A stretch of DNA of 64,000 bases from assembly GCF_029688865.1 (NCBI RefSeq), contig NZ_JARUKV010000003.1, positions 124,001-188,000 of the forward strand, read 5' to 3'. The notes beneath the pieces were generated by a model, which saw nothing but the letters and a program-made list of their open reading frames with translations, made no database searches and was not told the DNA's origin. Both the position numbers and the translations under genes were made by a program. Below, in pieces: positions 33,458-42,954 of this stretch (the first letter of the stretch is position 1; each line of letters starts with the position of its first letter). The stretch comes from Natronococcus sp. A-GB7. GTDB lineage: Archaea; Halobacteriota; Halobacteria; Halobacteriales; Natrialbaceae.

Positions 33458-34447
33458 CTACCGCTCGAGTTCGTGCGACCGCCGACGCTCCTCGGGGAAG
33501 ATACTCTCCGGCAGGTACGCCGAGACGACCCAGTTCGGGGCGTTGACCGCCTCGCTGACCTTCAGGTCGACGGCGGCCGAACACAGCATGTACGCCTCCG
33601 CTCGCTCGAGTCCGCGTTCGGCCACCATGTGGTCGATCTGTTGGCGAATCGCCGCTCTCGACGCCTCGAGCAGATCGTCGCCGACCCCGGTCGTCCCGTA
33701 CATCGGCTCGTCCCGACCGGTCGGCGTGAACGGCCCCGTCGTCTCGAACTGAGGCTGTTCGATCGACATCTCCGAACGAAGGCTGAACCGACACGTCACC
33801 GTCATCGGCGCCTCGATCCCGGTGCCACAGACTTCGCCGTCGCCCTGTGCCGCGTGGCAGTCGCCGACCGAGAACAGCGCGTCCTCGACGGCGACGGGGA
33901 GGAACAGCCTCGAGTCCGCCGTGAGGTGTTTGATATCGAGGTTTCCGCCGACCGACCGCGGCGGGAACGTGCTGTGGGCCCCTTCCTCGGCGGGTGCGAC
34001 ACCGATCACGCCGGGGAACGGATCGATCGGGACCTCGATCCCGTCGACGAACCGGGCGACGCCGTCCTCGAGCTCCCAGACGTACAGATCCGGCTCCGGA
34101 AACTCGTCGGCCAGGAGTCCGAGCTCCATCGCTCCGGGCAGGATCAGCGTCTGTCCCCACCCCTCGTGCTCGAGGGCGAGCAGTTCGACCTCGAGGACGT
34201 CGCCTGGCCGAGCCCCCTCGATCGCGACCGGTCCCGTCAGCGGATGGATCGGCTCGACGTCGATCGCCGCGATATCCTCGGCCGTCGAGCCGGGGCCGAG
34301 CTGTCCGTTCGTCGCGTCCCGACAGTCGAATCGGACGACGTCGCCCGGCTCGACCGTCAGCGCCGGCTCGAGGTTGTTGTCCCAGCTGCTGTGAACCGCG
34401 TCGTCCGCGCTCACCCGATGATCCACCGAGTACGTCTCGCCTGACAT
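33458..34447 (-). CDS. Acetamidase/formamidase family protein
   Basis: The 329-residue protein is an FmdA/AmdA-family amidase that hydrolyses short amides to the acid and ammonia. Markers are GDVVRFDCRDATNGQLGPGS near 32, TGPVAIEGARPGDVLEVELL near 70, and PPRSVGGNLDIKHL near 165. The catalytic region has VGDCHAAQGDGEVCGTGIE near 192. A TTATTTTAT box about 27-33 nt upstream of the ATG suggests a leaderless start. Ammonia released here would feed glutamine synthesis; no amide permease is nearby, although the peptide importer is 4 kb away. Confidence 0.88.
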   Translation of the reverse strand: MSGETYSVDHRVSADDAVHSSWDNNLEPALTVEPGDVVRFDCRDATNGQLGPGSTAEDIAAIDVEPIHPLTGPVAIEGARPGDVLEVELLALEHEGWGQTLILPGAMELGLLADEFPEPDLYVWELEDGVARFVDGIEVPIDPFPGVIGVAPAEEGAHSTFPPRSVGGNLDIKHLTADSRLFLPVAVEDALFSVGDCHAAQGDGEVCGTGIEAPMTVTCRFSLRSEMSIEQPQFETTGPFTPTGRDEPMYGTTGVGDDLLEASRAAIRQQIDHMVAERGLERAEAYMLCSAAVDLKVSEAVNAPNWVVSAYLPESIFPEERRRSHELER

Positions 34448-34541
34448 TCGAATACGGTATGAGGGCCAATAAAATAAGGATACTGCGACAATCGCTGTAT
34501 CGGTGGCCGTCGCCTCAGGTCGACCTCGAGAGATGGCGACG

Positions 34542-36311
34542 CTACAGCGCCTCGAACTCGCGGTCGCCGTTCCGGATCGCGGCCAGCGTCTCGGCGAGGT
34601 CGTCGACGGACAGTCGCTTCTGGTCGGTCGAGTCCCGCTCGCGGACGGTGACGGTCGTCTCCTCGGCCTCGACGGTCTCGTAGTCGATCGTCACGCAGAA
34701 CGGCGTGCCGACCTCGTCCTGGCGGCGGTAGCGCCGACCGATGTTACCAGAGTCGTCGTAGGTGATCGATAGGCCCGCCTCGCGGAGGTCGTCGACGACG
34801 TCGTTCGCGACGGCCTCGAGCTCGTCGTCGCTCTGTAGGGGGAAGACGCCGACGAAGGTGGGCGCGACCTCGGGGTCGAGCTCGAGGTAGGTTCGCTCCT
34901 CACCGTCGACCTCGTCCTCGCTGTAGGCGTGATGGAGCACGGTGTAGACGACCCGATCGACGCCGAAGGAGGGTTCGATCACGTGGGGCGTGACGTGCTC
35001 GCCGGCGATCGTCTCCTCGTCGACCGAGAACCCGGTCTTCTCGACGGGGAGCTCGTGGGTTTCGCCCTCGAGTTCGATCTCGACGCTGTCGCCCTCAAAT
35101 GCCGATCGGTCGCGCTCCGCGAGGGCCTCGAGCTCGGCGACGACGTCCTGGGCTGCGCCGCCGAACTCCGGCCCGAGGAAGCTCATGTCGGGATCGACGG
35201 TCGCCCGTTCGACGGTCTTGGGCTCGTCGTACTGCTTGAAGACGGTAAAGCGGTCCTCGGAGTACTCCTCGTGTTTCGAGAGGTCGTAGTCGGTCCGGTT
35301 GGCGAAGCCGGCCATCTCGATCCAGTTCCCATCGATTTCGCTCTCTGCGTCCCAGCAGTCCGCGGCGTAGTGGGCCCGCTCGCCCGAGAGGTGCTGGCGG
35401 AACCGGAACCGATCCATGTCGACGCCGACGGCCTCGTACCACGGTTTGGCGATCCCGAGGAAGTACGCGACCCATGCGTCGCCGATGATCCCCTCCTCGA
35501 CGGCCGCACCGATCGTCGTCTCGATCTCCGCCCCGTCCTCGTCGTTCTGCTCGCTGACGGGGTACAGGCGGACCTCGACGTCCTCGACGCGTTCGAGGGG
35601 TGGTTCGTCCTCCTCGGGATCGACGAAGTACTCGAGTTCGGCCTGGGTGAACTCCCGCGTCCGAATAATGGATCTGCGCGGACTGATCTCGTTGCGGTAG
35701 GCTCGCCCGATCTGGGTGACGCCGAAGGGAAGCTGGTTGCGGGCGTACTCCTTCAGGCGCGGGAACTCGACGAAGATCCCCTGTGCGGTCTCGGGGCGCA
35801 GGTAGCCCGGCTGGGAGTCGCCGGGGCCGATGTTCGTATCGAACATCAGGTTGAACGTCTCGACGGCCTGGCCCGCCAGCCCCGCGCCACAGGCGGGACA
35901 GACGAGTTCGTACTCGGCGATGACCTCCTCGACCTCCGGAATGGGGAGACTCTCGGCGTCCTCGTACTCGGTGTTGTCCTCGACGACGTGGTCTGCACGG
36001 CTGCTCTCGCCACACTCCGGACACTCGATCAGCATGTCGTCGAACCCCTCGAGGTGGCCCGACGCCTCGAAGACCGGCTCGGGCATGATCGTCGGCGCGT
36101 CGATCTCCATATTGCCCTCCGCGACGGCGAAGCGGTCGCGCCAGGCGTCCTCGACGTTCCCCTTCAGCGACGCGCCCTGCGGACCGAACGTGTAGAAGCC
36201 GCCGACGCCGCCGTAGGCGCCCGAGGACTGGAAGAAGTAGCCTCGACGCTTGGCGAGTTCGACCAGCTTCTCGCTGGTGGGCTGGTCCGTCGCGTCGTTC
36301 GCCTCACTCAT
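34542..36311 (-). CDS. glyS: Glycyl-tRNA synthetase, class II
   Basis: A 589-residue eukaryotic/archaeal-type glycyl-tRNA synthetase, alpha2 form, which charges tRNA-Gly with glycine. It opens KLVELAKRRGYFFQSSGAYG and contains a zinc-like set, CPECGE (near 73) and CPACGA (near 114). Motif 2 appears around IGRAYRNEISPRR (residue 205) and motif 3 around EPSFGVDRVVYTVLHHAY (near 445). A C-terminal anticodon domain begins LDPEVAPTFVGVFPLQ. The length matches the family. The start overlaps the end of the upstream CBS gene by eight bases, so these two are coupled. Confidence 0.95.
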   Translation of the reverse strand: MSEANDATDQPTSEKLVELAKRRGYFFQSSGAYGGVGGFYTFGPQGASLKGNVEDAWRDRFAVAEGNMEIDAPTIMPEPVFEASGHLEGFDDMLIECPECGESSRADHVVEDNTEYEDAESLPIPEVEEVIAEYELVCPACGAGLAGQAVETFNLMFDTNIGPGDSQPGYLRPETAQGIFVEFPRLKEYARNQLPFGVTQIGRAYRNEISPRRSIIRTREFTQAELEYFVDPEEDEPPLERVEDVEVRLYPVSEQNDEDGAEIETTIGAAVEEGIIGDAWVAYFLGIAKPWYEAVGVDMDRFRFRQHLSGERAHYAADCWDAESEIDGNWIEMAGFANRTDYDLSKHEEYSEDRFTVFKQYDEPKTVERATVDPDMSFLGPEFGGAAQDVVAELEALAERDRSAFEGDSVEIELEGETHELPVEKTGFSVDEETIAGEHVTPHVIEPSFGVDRVVYTVLHHAYSEDEVDGEERTYLELDPEVAPTFVGVFPLQSDDELEAVANDVVDDLREAGLSITYDDSGNIGRRYRRQDEVGTPFCVTIDYETVEAEETTVTVRERDSTDQKRLSVDDLAETLAAIRNGDREFEAL

Positions 36312-37155
36312 AGAGCGCCTCCAGGAGGTCGACGTCTCGCACGACGCCGACGAGCTGTTCGCCCGTCACCATCGGGAGCTGTTCGATGTCGTTGCTGATC
36401 ATCTTCTGTGCGGCGTCCTGGATCGACGTCTGCGCCGAGACCGTCACCACGTCTTCGCTCATGAACTCCCGGACGGAGCCGTTCGGGATCTCGATGTCCC
36501 GCGTCGGCAGGTAACGACTCCCGACGCCCTTGATTCCCTCCCAGGACCACTGGGCGTCCTGGTCTGGGAAGTTGTCGCCAGTCTCCTCCTCGCCCTCGAC
36601 GATGCGGGCGACGTCGATGATATCGACCTCCGTGAGCACGCCGCTCATCTTTCCGTCGTCGTCCAGCGCGACGGTGTAGGGAACGTTCGCGTAGTACAGC
36701 TCGCGCTCGGCGACCGGCAGCGGCGCACCCTCGTAGGTCGTGTTGACGTTCCCGCTCGAGTGGCCCTCGACGGTGTCGTCGGTCTCCTGGTCGCCGGTCG
36801 CGATCGCGTGGACGACGTCGGTCACCGTGACGATCCCCTCGAACGCCCCATCAACCACCGGGATTCGTCGCTCACCCTCGTCGAACATCAGCCGGGCGAC
36901 CTCCTCGAGGGAGGTGTCGGCCGTCGTCGAGGGCACGTCGTCCATCAGCATGACGAGCTGGTCCTCGTCGGGCTGTTCGATCAGGACGTCCCGCGAGACC
37001 AGCCCGCGGTACTCCACCTCGCCCCCTTCCTCCGCGACGACCGGAACTGACGAGAACGACTGTTCCTGCAGGTACTCGAGGACGTCCTCGCGAGTGCCTG
37101 GTAACTCGACGGTCACCACGTCTTCCCGCGGCGTCATCGCGTCGGCTACGTTCAT
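36304..37155 (-). CDS. Four-CBS-domain protein
   Basis: The 283-residue protein is built from four CBS repeats in two Bateman pairs. They start MNVADAMTPREDVVTVELP, then a second near residue 70, a third after 150, and a fourth, GSVREFMSEDVVTVSAQTSI, near 225. CBS pairs bind adenosyl compounds such as AMP, ATP or SAM. In archaea such stand-alone proteins are thought to sense energy state, but a function here is not proven. It is the first gene of a coupled pair with glyS. A TATA box TTTATAC about 30 nt upstream fits leaderless initiation of the pair. Confidence 0.88.
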   Translation of the reverse strand: MNVADAMTPREDVVTVELPGTREDVLEYLQEQSFSSVPVVAEEGGEVEYRGLVSRDVLIEQPDEDQLVMLMDDVPSTTADTSLEEVARLMFDEGERRIPVVDGAFEGIVTVTDVVHAIATGDQETDDTVEGHSSGNVNTTYEGAPLPVAERELYYANVPYTVALDDDGKMSGVLTEVDIIDVARIVEGEEETGDNFPDQDAQWSWEGIKGVGSRYLPTRDIEIPNGSVREFMSEDVVTVSAQTSIQDAAQKMISNDIEQLPMVTGEQLVGVVRDVDLLEALYE

Positions 37156-37256
37156 TATGGTACCCGGTACGGCGAAAATGAGTATAAACCCAGTGTTTCA
37201 CCTGCGGACGGGTGCGCCCGACCTCGTGCAGACGGCGAACGGACCGATCCGACGCG

Positions 37257-37264
37257 TTTATATG
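37257..37264 (+). promoter_or_regulatory. TATA-like box upstream of the small gene at 37290
   Basis: TTTATATG lies about 27-30 nt before two adjacent ATG codons (37287 and 37290). This spacing points to a leaderless transcript. Confidence 0.45.
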
Positions 37265-37289
37265 TGGGAGGCATTCACATTCATGTATG

Positions 37290-37448
37290 ATGTCATCTGA
37301 TGTCACTCTCGTCGGTGACGAGACGGTCGTCGGTGCGGTCGATCCGACCGAGTCCGGTGACCGCTACGTTATCGCGGACGTCTCGACGGACGACGCATGG
37401 CTCTCGATGCGGGCCGACGACGCGCCGACGCTGCCGTCGATGCAGTAA
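37290..37448 (+). CDS. Small acidic haloarchaeal protein
   Basis: A 52-residue protein, MSSDVTLVGDETVVGAVDPT and then DRYVIADVSTDDAWLSMRAD. It has no membrane segment and is strongly acidic. It recalls the short DUF7556-type proteins seen in haloarchaea, whose function is unknown. The ATG at 37287, one codon earlier, is an equally possible start. The leaderless TATA spacing and the typical amino-acid make-up support it as real. Confidence 0.6.
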   Translation: MSSDVTLVGDETVVGAVDPTESGDRYVIADVSTDDAWLSMRADDAPTLPSMQ

Positions 37449-37517
37449 GCCACAGTTTCGCGAGTGGCCGCCCGTCTCCCCACAGTATTTGCGCCTCAGG
37501 CACCTCCTTCTCCATAG

Positions 37518-38024
37518 ATGGTTGGACCGACCCCACGGAGCGACCGGAGCGAACGATCCGGTGCCGACGCCGACGACTCCCGGTATACGACCGCGAACTT
37601 CCTCGCCGCGCTGGTTCCGACGGCGCTGGCGCGACGACTGCTCCGCGTCTCCGTCGAAACCGACCGCCAGGTCTACGACCGCGACGACTCCGTCGAGATC
37701 ACCGTCGAGTTCAAGAATCCGTTGCCGGTGCCGATCGATATCCCGACCCCCGAGCAGCGCCGGTGGGGGTGGACGGTCGACGGACTCCTCGAGGCCAGCG
37801 ACGAGAATCGCTACACCCGCAGCCGGCCGAGTTCCTTCTCGTTCGCCGGCGGGGAACGGAAGCGAACGTCGTTCGTCTGGAACGGTCGATTCGAGCGACA
37901 CCACGAGAACGGGCCCCGCGAGTCGGTCGTTCCCGATCCCGGCGAGTACGAGATCCGTGTCTTCGTGGCGACCCACGAGGGGACGTTCCGACCGACTGCC
38001 ACCACCACCGTCACGCTCCGTTAA
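37518..38024 (+). CDS. Ig-like beta-sandwich protein, BsuPI-like
   Basis: The 168-residue protein has an acidic leader of about 45 residues, then a likely beta-sandwich domain: SVETDRQVYDRDDSVEITVE, then FKNPLPVPIDIPTPEQRRWG, and a last strand GEYEIRVFVATHEGTF. This resembles BsuPI/intracellular proteinase inhibitor-type domains and related haloarchaeal families. No signal peptide is visible. A TATA-like AGTATTT lies 27-33 nt before the ATG. Function is not known. Confidence 0.6.
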   Translation: MVGPTPRSDRSERSGADADDSRYTTANFLAALVPTALARRLLRVSVETDRQVYDRDDSVEITVEFKNPLPVPIDIPTPEQRRWGWTVDGLLEASDENRYTRSRPSSFSFAGGERKRTSFVWNGRFERHHENGPRESVVPDPGEYEIRVFVATHEGTFRPTATTTVTLR

Positions 38025-38076
38025 AAGAACCCGTTACGTCGATCGTCCGTCGACTCCTCTCGAGTGCGACCGTCGA

Positions 38077-38232
38077 CTACCCGGTTAGCATCCCGCCGGC
38101 CGGAGCCTGCATTTCGGGTCGGCCGTCGTCGCTCGTCTGAACGCCGGTGAACTCCGGCGAGTTGTCGATCGCTCGTCGCGCCTTCGCACCGAACACGGCG
38201 GTCGTCGTCAGGATGGACATAATCTTACTCAT
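38077..38232 (-). CDS. Small haloarchaeal protein of unknown function
   Basis: A 51-residue protein, MSKIMSILTTTAVFGAKARR at the N-terminus and ending PAGGMLTG. A clear TATAAA box lies about 40 nt upstream of the ATG, near 38266-38271, so it is probably expressed with a short leader. The N-terminal part is amphipathic; no domain is recognised. It stands between the BsuPI-like gene and the peptide transporter operon. Confidence 0.5.
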   Translation of the reverse strand: MSKIMSILTTTAVFGAKARRAIDNSPEFTGVQTSDDGRPEMQAPAGGMLTG

Positions 38233-38407
38233 TCACGAGTTAATACTGGCCCTGGCCGCTTAAGACTTTATACCACCAAAGATAGTGCTGTATACTAGTT
38301 CCCACGGGATACGTCTCACCCTATCAAACGGCGGCGAGCAGAGTTATCGGACCTAACGAGCGCACGGCTCACGGATCGGAACGCGCCTCGGAGAAGGTCG
38401 CCGGGGA

Positions 38408-39754
38408 TCAGCGGTGGAGGTGACAGGCTGCGAAGTGGGTATCGGTACCGTACTCCGGCTGAACCTCGTAGGCCGGCCGCTCGGTCGCACAGATACTTTC
38501 GCGGGCGAACGACTCGAGCAGGAGCTCGCGGGCCTCTCTCCAGTCGTCGTGATCGTCGGCGACGTCCTCGGACGCCGCGTCGGGATCGGTCGCGACGAGA
38601 TCGATCGCCTCCGCGACGATCTCACCGGCCTCGCCGCGGGGAAGGTTCCCGCCGAAGAACTCCTGGCGGAGCTCGCCCGCGGGCATCGGCTCGAACGTTC
38701 GGCGCTTGACCGACCGCATGAACGCCCGCGTGTGGCCCCACTCCTCGTCGGTCCACTCGTACCCCTCGGGAGCGATCAGGCGCGGACACCGGGTTCGGAA
38801 CCGACAGCCCGAGGGCGGATCGATCGGGCTCGGCACCTCACCCTCGAGAACGCCCCGGGCGTCTCGCTCCCGCGGGTCGGGGACGGGGATCGAGTCGAGC
38901 AGCGCCCGCGTGTAGGGATGCTGGGGGTTCTCGAACAGTTCCTCTTTGTCGGCGAGTTCGACGATATTCCCCAGGTACATCACCGCGACGCGATCGGAGA
39001 TATGGCGGATCACCGAGAGGTCGTGGGCGATAAAGAGGTAAGTCAGGCCGAACTCCTCCTGAAGCTCCTCCATCGTGTTCAGCACCTGGGCCTGAATCGA
39101 GACGTCGAGCGCCGAGACGGGCTCGTCACAGACGATGAACTCCGGATCGACCGACAGCGCTCGCGCGAGGTTGACCCGCTGGCGCTGTCCACCGGAGAAC
39201 GCGTGCGGGTAGCGGTTGTAGTGATGGGGGTCGAGCCCGACCTTCTCGAGCAGCTCCTTCGCCCGCTGCTCGCGGCCCTCGCCGTCCAACATTCCGTGGG
39301 CTTGCATCGGCTCCTCGACGATCTTGCCGACCTTCATTCGCGGGTCGAGCGAGGCCTGAGGATCCTGGAAAATCATCTGGATCTCCGACCGTTTCTGCCG
39401 GAGTTCTTCGCCGCTCATCTCCGCCAGATCCTGCCCCTTGAAGTCGATCGTTCCCTCCGTCGGCTTGAGTAGCCGCAACAGCGTCCGACCGAGCGTACTC
39501 TTCCCGCAGCCCGACTCGCCGACGAGCCCCAGGGTTTCGCCCCGGCGGATCTCGAAGTCCACGTCGTCGACGGCCTTGACTTGTTGCTGGCCGACTTCGA
39601 TCGGCGGGAACTGGCTCGAGTCGAAGGAGAGCCCGCTCAGGAGTCCCGAGTCCTGGTTGAAGTACTTCTTCAGGTTCCGAACCCGGACCAGCGGCTCGCC
39701 ATGACTGGTCTCGCTTGCCGTTCCCGAGTCGGCCGGACTACTCACCGTCTTCAC
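38408..39754 (-). CDS. Peptide ABC importer ATPase, OppF/DppF type
   Basis: A 448-residue ATPase that powers the peptide importer. Walker [12 protein letters not shown] is near residue 80, the ABC signature [15 protein letters not shown] near 185, and Walker [14 protein letters not shown] near 205. The usual OppF C-terminal cysteine set is present (CRFRTRC near 318, ESIC near 420, AACHLH at the end), but a segment of about 90 residues is inserted between the second and third Cys. That makes the protein about 110 residues longer than most. It overlaps the end of the OppD gene by 17 bases and is the last gene of the operon. Confidence 0.9.
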   Translation of the reverse strand: MKTVSSPADSGTASETSHGEPLVRVRNLKKYFNQDSGLLSGLSFDSSQFPPIEVGQQQVKAVDDVDFEIRRGETLGLVGESGCGKSTLGRTLLRLLKPTEGTIDFKGQDLAEMSGEELRQKRSEIQMIFQDPQASLDPRMKVGKIVEEPMQAHGMLDGEGREQRAKELLEKVGLDPHHYNRYPHAFSGGQRQRVNLARALSVDPEFIVCDEPVSALDVSIQAQVLNTMEELQEEFGLTYLFIAHDLSVIRHISDRVAVMYLGNIVELADKEELFENPQHPYTRALLDSIPVPDPRERDARGVLEGEVPSPIDPPSGCRFRTRCPRLIAPEGYEWTDEEWGHTRAFMRSVKRRTFEPMPAGELRQEFFGGNLPRGEAGEIVAEAIDLVATDPDAASEDVADDHDDWREARELLLESFARESICATERPAYEVQPEYGTDTHFAACHLHR

Positions 39755-40853
39755 CTCCCGGCGTGCTCGCGGTTAGCTGTGGCTCTTTCTCGAGCGGCGG
39801 GCTCTCGTCGTAGCCGACGTCGAAGACGTCGTGTTTGACGCAGGCCGCGTTGTGCGGGTAGCCGTCGGCGCGGTCTACCTCCTTGGGTTCCGGATGCACC
39901 CGCTGGCAGACCTCTCTGGCGTCGGGACAGCGCGGGTGGAACCGACAGCCCGATGGCGGCGAGATCGCTTCCGGCATCACACCCTCGATCGGTTCGAGTT
40001 CCTCGACCGTGCGGTCGGGCCGAGGCATCGACTTCAACAGCGCCTGCGTGTAGGGGTGTTTGGTGTCGTAGAACAGCTCGTCGACCGGCGCCTGCTCGAT
40101 GATTTCCCCGAGGTACATGACGTTGACCCGGTCGCAGATCTCCGCGACGACGCCCATGTCGTGGGTGACCCAGACGAAGCTCGTGCCGTACTTCTCCTGG
40201 AGGTCGTCGACGAGGTCGATGATCTGACCCTCGACCGTGACGTCGAGTGCTGTCGTCGGCTCGTCGGCGATGATGAGACTCGGCTCGCAGGCCAGCGCCA
40301 TTGCGATCAACACCCGCTGGCGCATCCCGCCGGAGAACTGGTGGGGATACTCTTCGTAGCGCTCCTCGGGATCGGGAATGCCGACCTCTCGGAGCATATC
40401 GATCGCCTCCTGCTTGGCTTCCTTGCCGGAGAGGTCGCGGTTGAGCTCGATGAACTCCCGGATCTGTCCCCCAACCGTGAAGACGGGGTTGAGTGACTCC
40501 ATCGGATCCTGAAAGATGACGGCGATCTCGTTGCCACGGATCCGGTCGCGTACCGCCTTGTTCGAGAGCATGTCCTCGCGCTCGCGGAGTTCGCCGTCGG
40601 GACCCTCCTCGAGTCCGAAGAGCGTCTCGCCCTTGTAGGTAATCTCGCCGGCGACGATCTCGCCGGGGTGTTCGACGAGCCGCAGCAGGCTCATCGAGGC
40701 GACGCTCTTCCCGGCGCCGCTCTCCCCGACGAGGCCGACGATTTCGCCCTCGTGAACCTCGAAGGAGATTCCGTCGACTGCCCGCACTGTACCAGCGTTC
40801 GTAAAGAACTGCGTCTTGAGATTTTCGACGCGAAGTAGTGGTTCGGAACTCAT
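39738..40853 (-). CDS. Peptide ABC importer ATPase, OppD/DppD type
   Basis: A 371-residue ATPase with Walker [12 protein letters not shown] near residue 40, signature [15 protein letters not shown] near 167, and Walker [13 protein letters not shown] near 190. The C-terminal cysteine cluster [14 protein letters not shown] near 310 and a later AAC are the standard OppD set, thought to bind an iron-sulfur cluster. It pairs with the OppF-type ATPase and follows the OppC permease gene by two bases. It is not distinguishable between dipeptide, oligopeptide and nickel import by sequence alone. Confidence 0.92.
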   Translation of the reverse strand: MSSEPLLRVENLKTQFFTNAGTVRAVDGISFEVHEGEIVGLVGESGAGKSVASMSLLRLVEHPGEIVAGEITYKGETLFGLEEGPDGELREREDMLSNKAVRDRIRGNEIAVIFQDPMESLNPVFTVGGQIREFIELNRDLSGKEAKQEAIDMLREVGIPDPEERYEEYPHQFSGGMRQRVLIAMALACEPSLIIADEPTTALDVTVEGQIIDLVDDLQEKYGTSFVWVTHDMGVVAEICDRVNVMYLGEIIEQAPVDELFYDTKHPYTQALLKSMPRPDRTVEELEPIEGVMPEAISPPSGCRFHPRCPDAREVCQRVHPEPKEVDRADGYPHNAACVKHDVFDVGYDESPPLEKEPQLTASTPGGEDGE

Positions 40854-40855
40854 TG

Positions 40856-41857
40856 TTAGTCCTCAAGTCGTGGGTCGAGAGCGTCCTGGAGACCGTCTCC
40901 GAAGAGGTTGAACCCCATAATCGTGATCATGATCGCCAGTCCCGGCCAGATTGACAGCCAGACGTTCGAGTGCATGTAGCCGTGAGAGGTGTTGAGCATC
41001 TCGCCCCAGTCCGGCGTCGGGGGTTGGGCCCCGAATCCGAGGAACGAGAGGCCGGCGACGATGAGGATCGTCACGCCGATCTGCAGGGTGGCGTACACCA
41101 TCACCGGCGCGAAGCTGTTGGGGATAATATGCCGGAGGATGATGTTTCGGTCCTTTACTCCGGCCGCCCGCGCGGCCTCGATGTAGTCCATCTCGCGGAC
41201 GGACAACACCTCGCTGCGGATAATCCGAGCGAACACCGGCACGAACGCGAGTCCAACGCCGACGATCGCGAACCGGACGTCCGGACTGCCGCCGCTGACG
41301 AAGACGGTAAAGACGATGATGAGGATCAGCGGTGGGATCGCGTACACCGTCTCGACGGCACGCATCAGCGCGTCGTCGACCCAGCCGCCGTAGTAGCCGG
41401 CGACGGCCCCGACGGCCGTGCCGCCGACCAGTCCGAGAAACGTCGCGGCGATCCCGACGGTAACCGATACCTGGGCTCCGTAGACGATTCGGGTGAAGTA
41501 GTCCCGACCGTTCGGATCGGTACCCAGCGGGTGCGAGAGCGAGCCGTCGGCGTGGAACACAGGCGGTTGGTTCGTCTCGGCCTCGCCCGGTGCCGGCAGC
41601 CGTTCGGGATGTTCGAAGAACGGGAGCGCCTCGGCGAACGTAAAGTCCGACATCGCGCCGAACGTGAGCCGGGAGAGGTTGCCATCGACGAGCGTGTAGG
41701 TCGTGATCGCGAGAACGAACCCGATAACGTACAGTCCCCAGCGGGCAGTCGTGTCCTGTTTTATTTTCCTGACGGTATTTCGCCACCCGGTGTCTGGCTC
41801 GACTCCCTTTTCGGCCGGTTCGGATCCGCTTCCGACCTGTGATTCACCTACTGCCAT
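40856..41857 (-). CDS. Peptide ABC importer permease, OppC/DppC type
   Basis: A 333-residue permease. It has one N-terminal helix, then a large extracytoplasmic loop of about 60 residues containing HPLGTDPNGRDYFTRIVYGA. Next come five membrane helices with the EAA loop EAARAAGVKDRNIILRHIIPN near 230. Together with the OppB-type permease it forms the channel. The gene is tightly linked: OppD begins two bases after it ends and OppB ends two bases before it begins. The initial 40 residues are acidic and soluble. Confidence 0.92.
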   Translation of the reverse strand: MAVGESQVGSGSEPAEKGVEPDTGWRNTVRKIKQDTTARWGLYVIGFVLAITTYTLVDGNLSRLTFGAMSDFTFAEALPFFEHPERLPAPGEAETNQPPVFHADGSLSHPLGTDPNGRDYFTRIVYGAQVSVTVGIAATFLGLVGGTAVGAVAGYYGGWVDDALMRAVETVYAIPPLILIIVFTVFVSGGSPDVRFAIVGVGLAFVPVFARIIRSEVLSVREMDYIEAARAAGVKDRNIILRHIIPNSFAPVMVYATLQIGVTILIVAGLSFLGFGAQPPTPDWGEMLNTSHGYMHSNVWLSIWPGLAIMITIMGFNLFGDGLQDALDPRLED

Positions 41858-41859
41858 GA

Positions 41860-42858
41860 TTACTCACTCTCCCCGTACGTGACGCGTGGATCGATGTACG
41901 CGTACGCGATGTCGGTAATGACGACACCGATAACGAACATCGTCGCGATGATCATCGTAATTCCCATGATAAGCTGATAGTCGAGTTGTATGATCGCCTC
42001 GTAGAACAGCCGTCCGAGCCCGTTGATGTCGAAGACGAACTCGATGAGGACGGAGCCCCCCAGCGCTGTCGAGAGGTTGAGTCCGACGATCGTAATGATT
42101 GGCAGCTGAGCGACCTGGAACGCGTGCTTCCGCATGATCGTCCGTTCGGGGACGCCGTAGGCTCGCGCGAGCTTGACGTACTCCCCCTGCAGGGACTCGA
42201 TCATCTGGGTGCGTTCGACCCGCATCAGGGTCGCCATCTGGAGCGTCCCGAGTGCGATCATCGGCAACAGCAGATGGCGTATCACCTGGTAGAAGTGTTC
42301 GCCGTATCCGTCGTGGCCGTACGTCTCCGGCGACCACCACGGATAGACGAGGTCGCTGGAGGGCAACCAGCCGAGCTGGACTGCAAAAATCAGGATCAGC
42401 ATGATCCCGATCCAGAACGATGGCGTGCTCACGCCGAACAGCGCGACGATGCGCGAGACGTGATCGAAGGGGTCGTTGCGTCGCTTGGCGGCGATAATAC
42501 CGAGAGGGATCGACGTGGCGAGCGCGAACACGTACGCCGAGAGCACGAGCAACAGGGTTGGACCGATCCGGTTAGTGATCAGCTCGGCGACGGACGCGTT
42601 CCGGTGGAAGCTATGGCCCATATCACCCTGCACGAGACCGCCCATGTAGGTGAGATACCGCTCGTGTATCGGTTGGTCGAGTCCGTACTGTGCTTCGATC
42701 CGCTCGATCGTCTCCTGATCGGCTTCCTGTCCCTGTAGCATGAGCCTGACCGGATCGCCGGGGGTCAGGTTGGCGAGAGCGAAGGTAAGGATAGAAACAC
42801 CAATCAGAACCGGGATTGCCTGAACGAGTCGATAGGTCGTGTAGCGAAGGAGTCCCAT
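41860..42858 (-). CDS. Peptide ABC importer permease, OppB/DppB type
   Basis: A 332-residue inner permease with six helices. It begins MGLLRYTTYRLVQAIPVLIG and has PGDPVRLMLQGQEADQE, QYGLDQPIHERYLTYMGGL and the EAA loop KLARAYGVPERTIMRKHAF near 230. The ATG at 42858 matches the family start; the open frame before it is unlikely to be translated. It is the second gene of the operon, after the substrate-binding protein with a 96-nt gap. Confidence 0.92.
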   Translation of the reverse strand: MGLLRYTTYRLVQAIPVLIGVSILTFALANLTPGDPVRLMLQGQEADQETIERIEAQYGLDQPIHERYLTYMGGLVQGDMGHSFHRNASVAELITNRIGPTLLLVLSAYVFALATSIPLGIIAAKRRNDPFDHVSRIVALFGVSTPSFWIGIMLILIFAVQLGWLPSSDLVYPWWSPETYGHDGYGEHFYQVIRHLLLPMIALGTLQMATLMRVERTQMIESLQGEYVKLARAYGVPERTIMRKHAFQVAQLPIITIVGLNLSTALGGSVLIEFVFDINGLGRLFYEAIIQLDYQLIMGITMIIATMFVIGVVITDIAYAYIDPRVTYGESE

Positions 42859-42954
42859 ATATCGGACTGTAATCGGATTATTATTTCGGTTATTTAATTC
42901 CTTCCGTGTGGAACGGGTTACGCATCGAGGAATCGAATTCGACACCCGGTGACG

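Noticed and set aside
32006-34444. An 812-codon plus-strand open frame
   Set aside because: It covers two well-supported minus-strand genes (PAS/HTH_10 regulator and acetamidase) and their gap, and its translation is low-complexity Arg/Asp-rich sequence without motifs.
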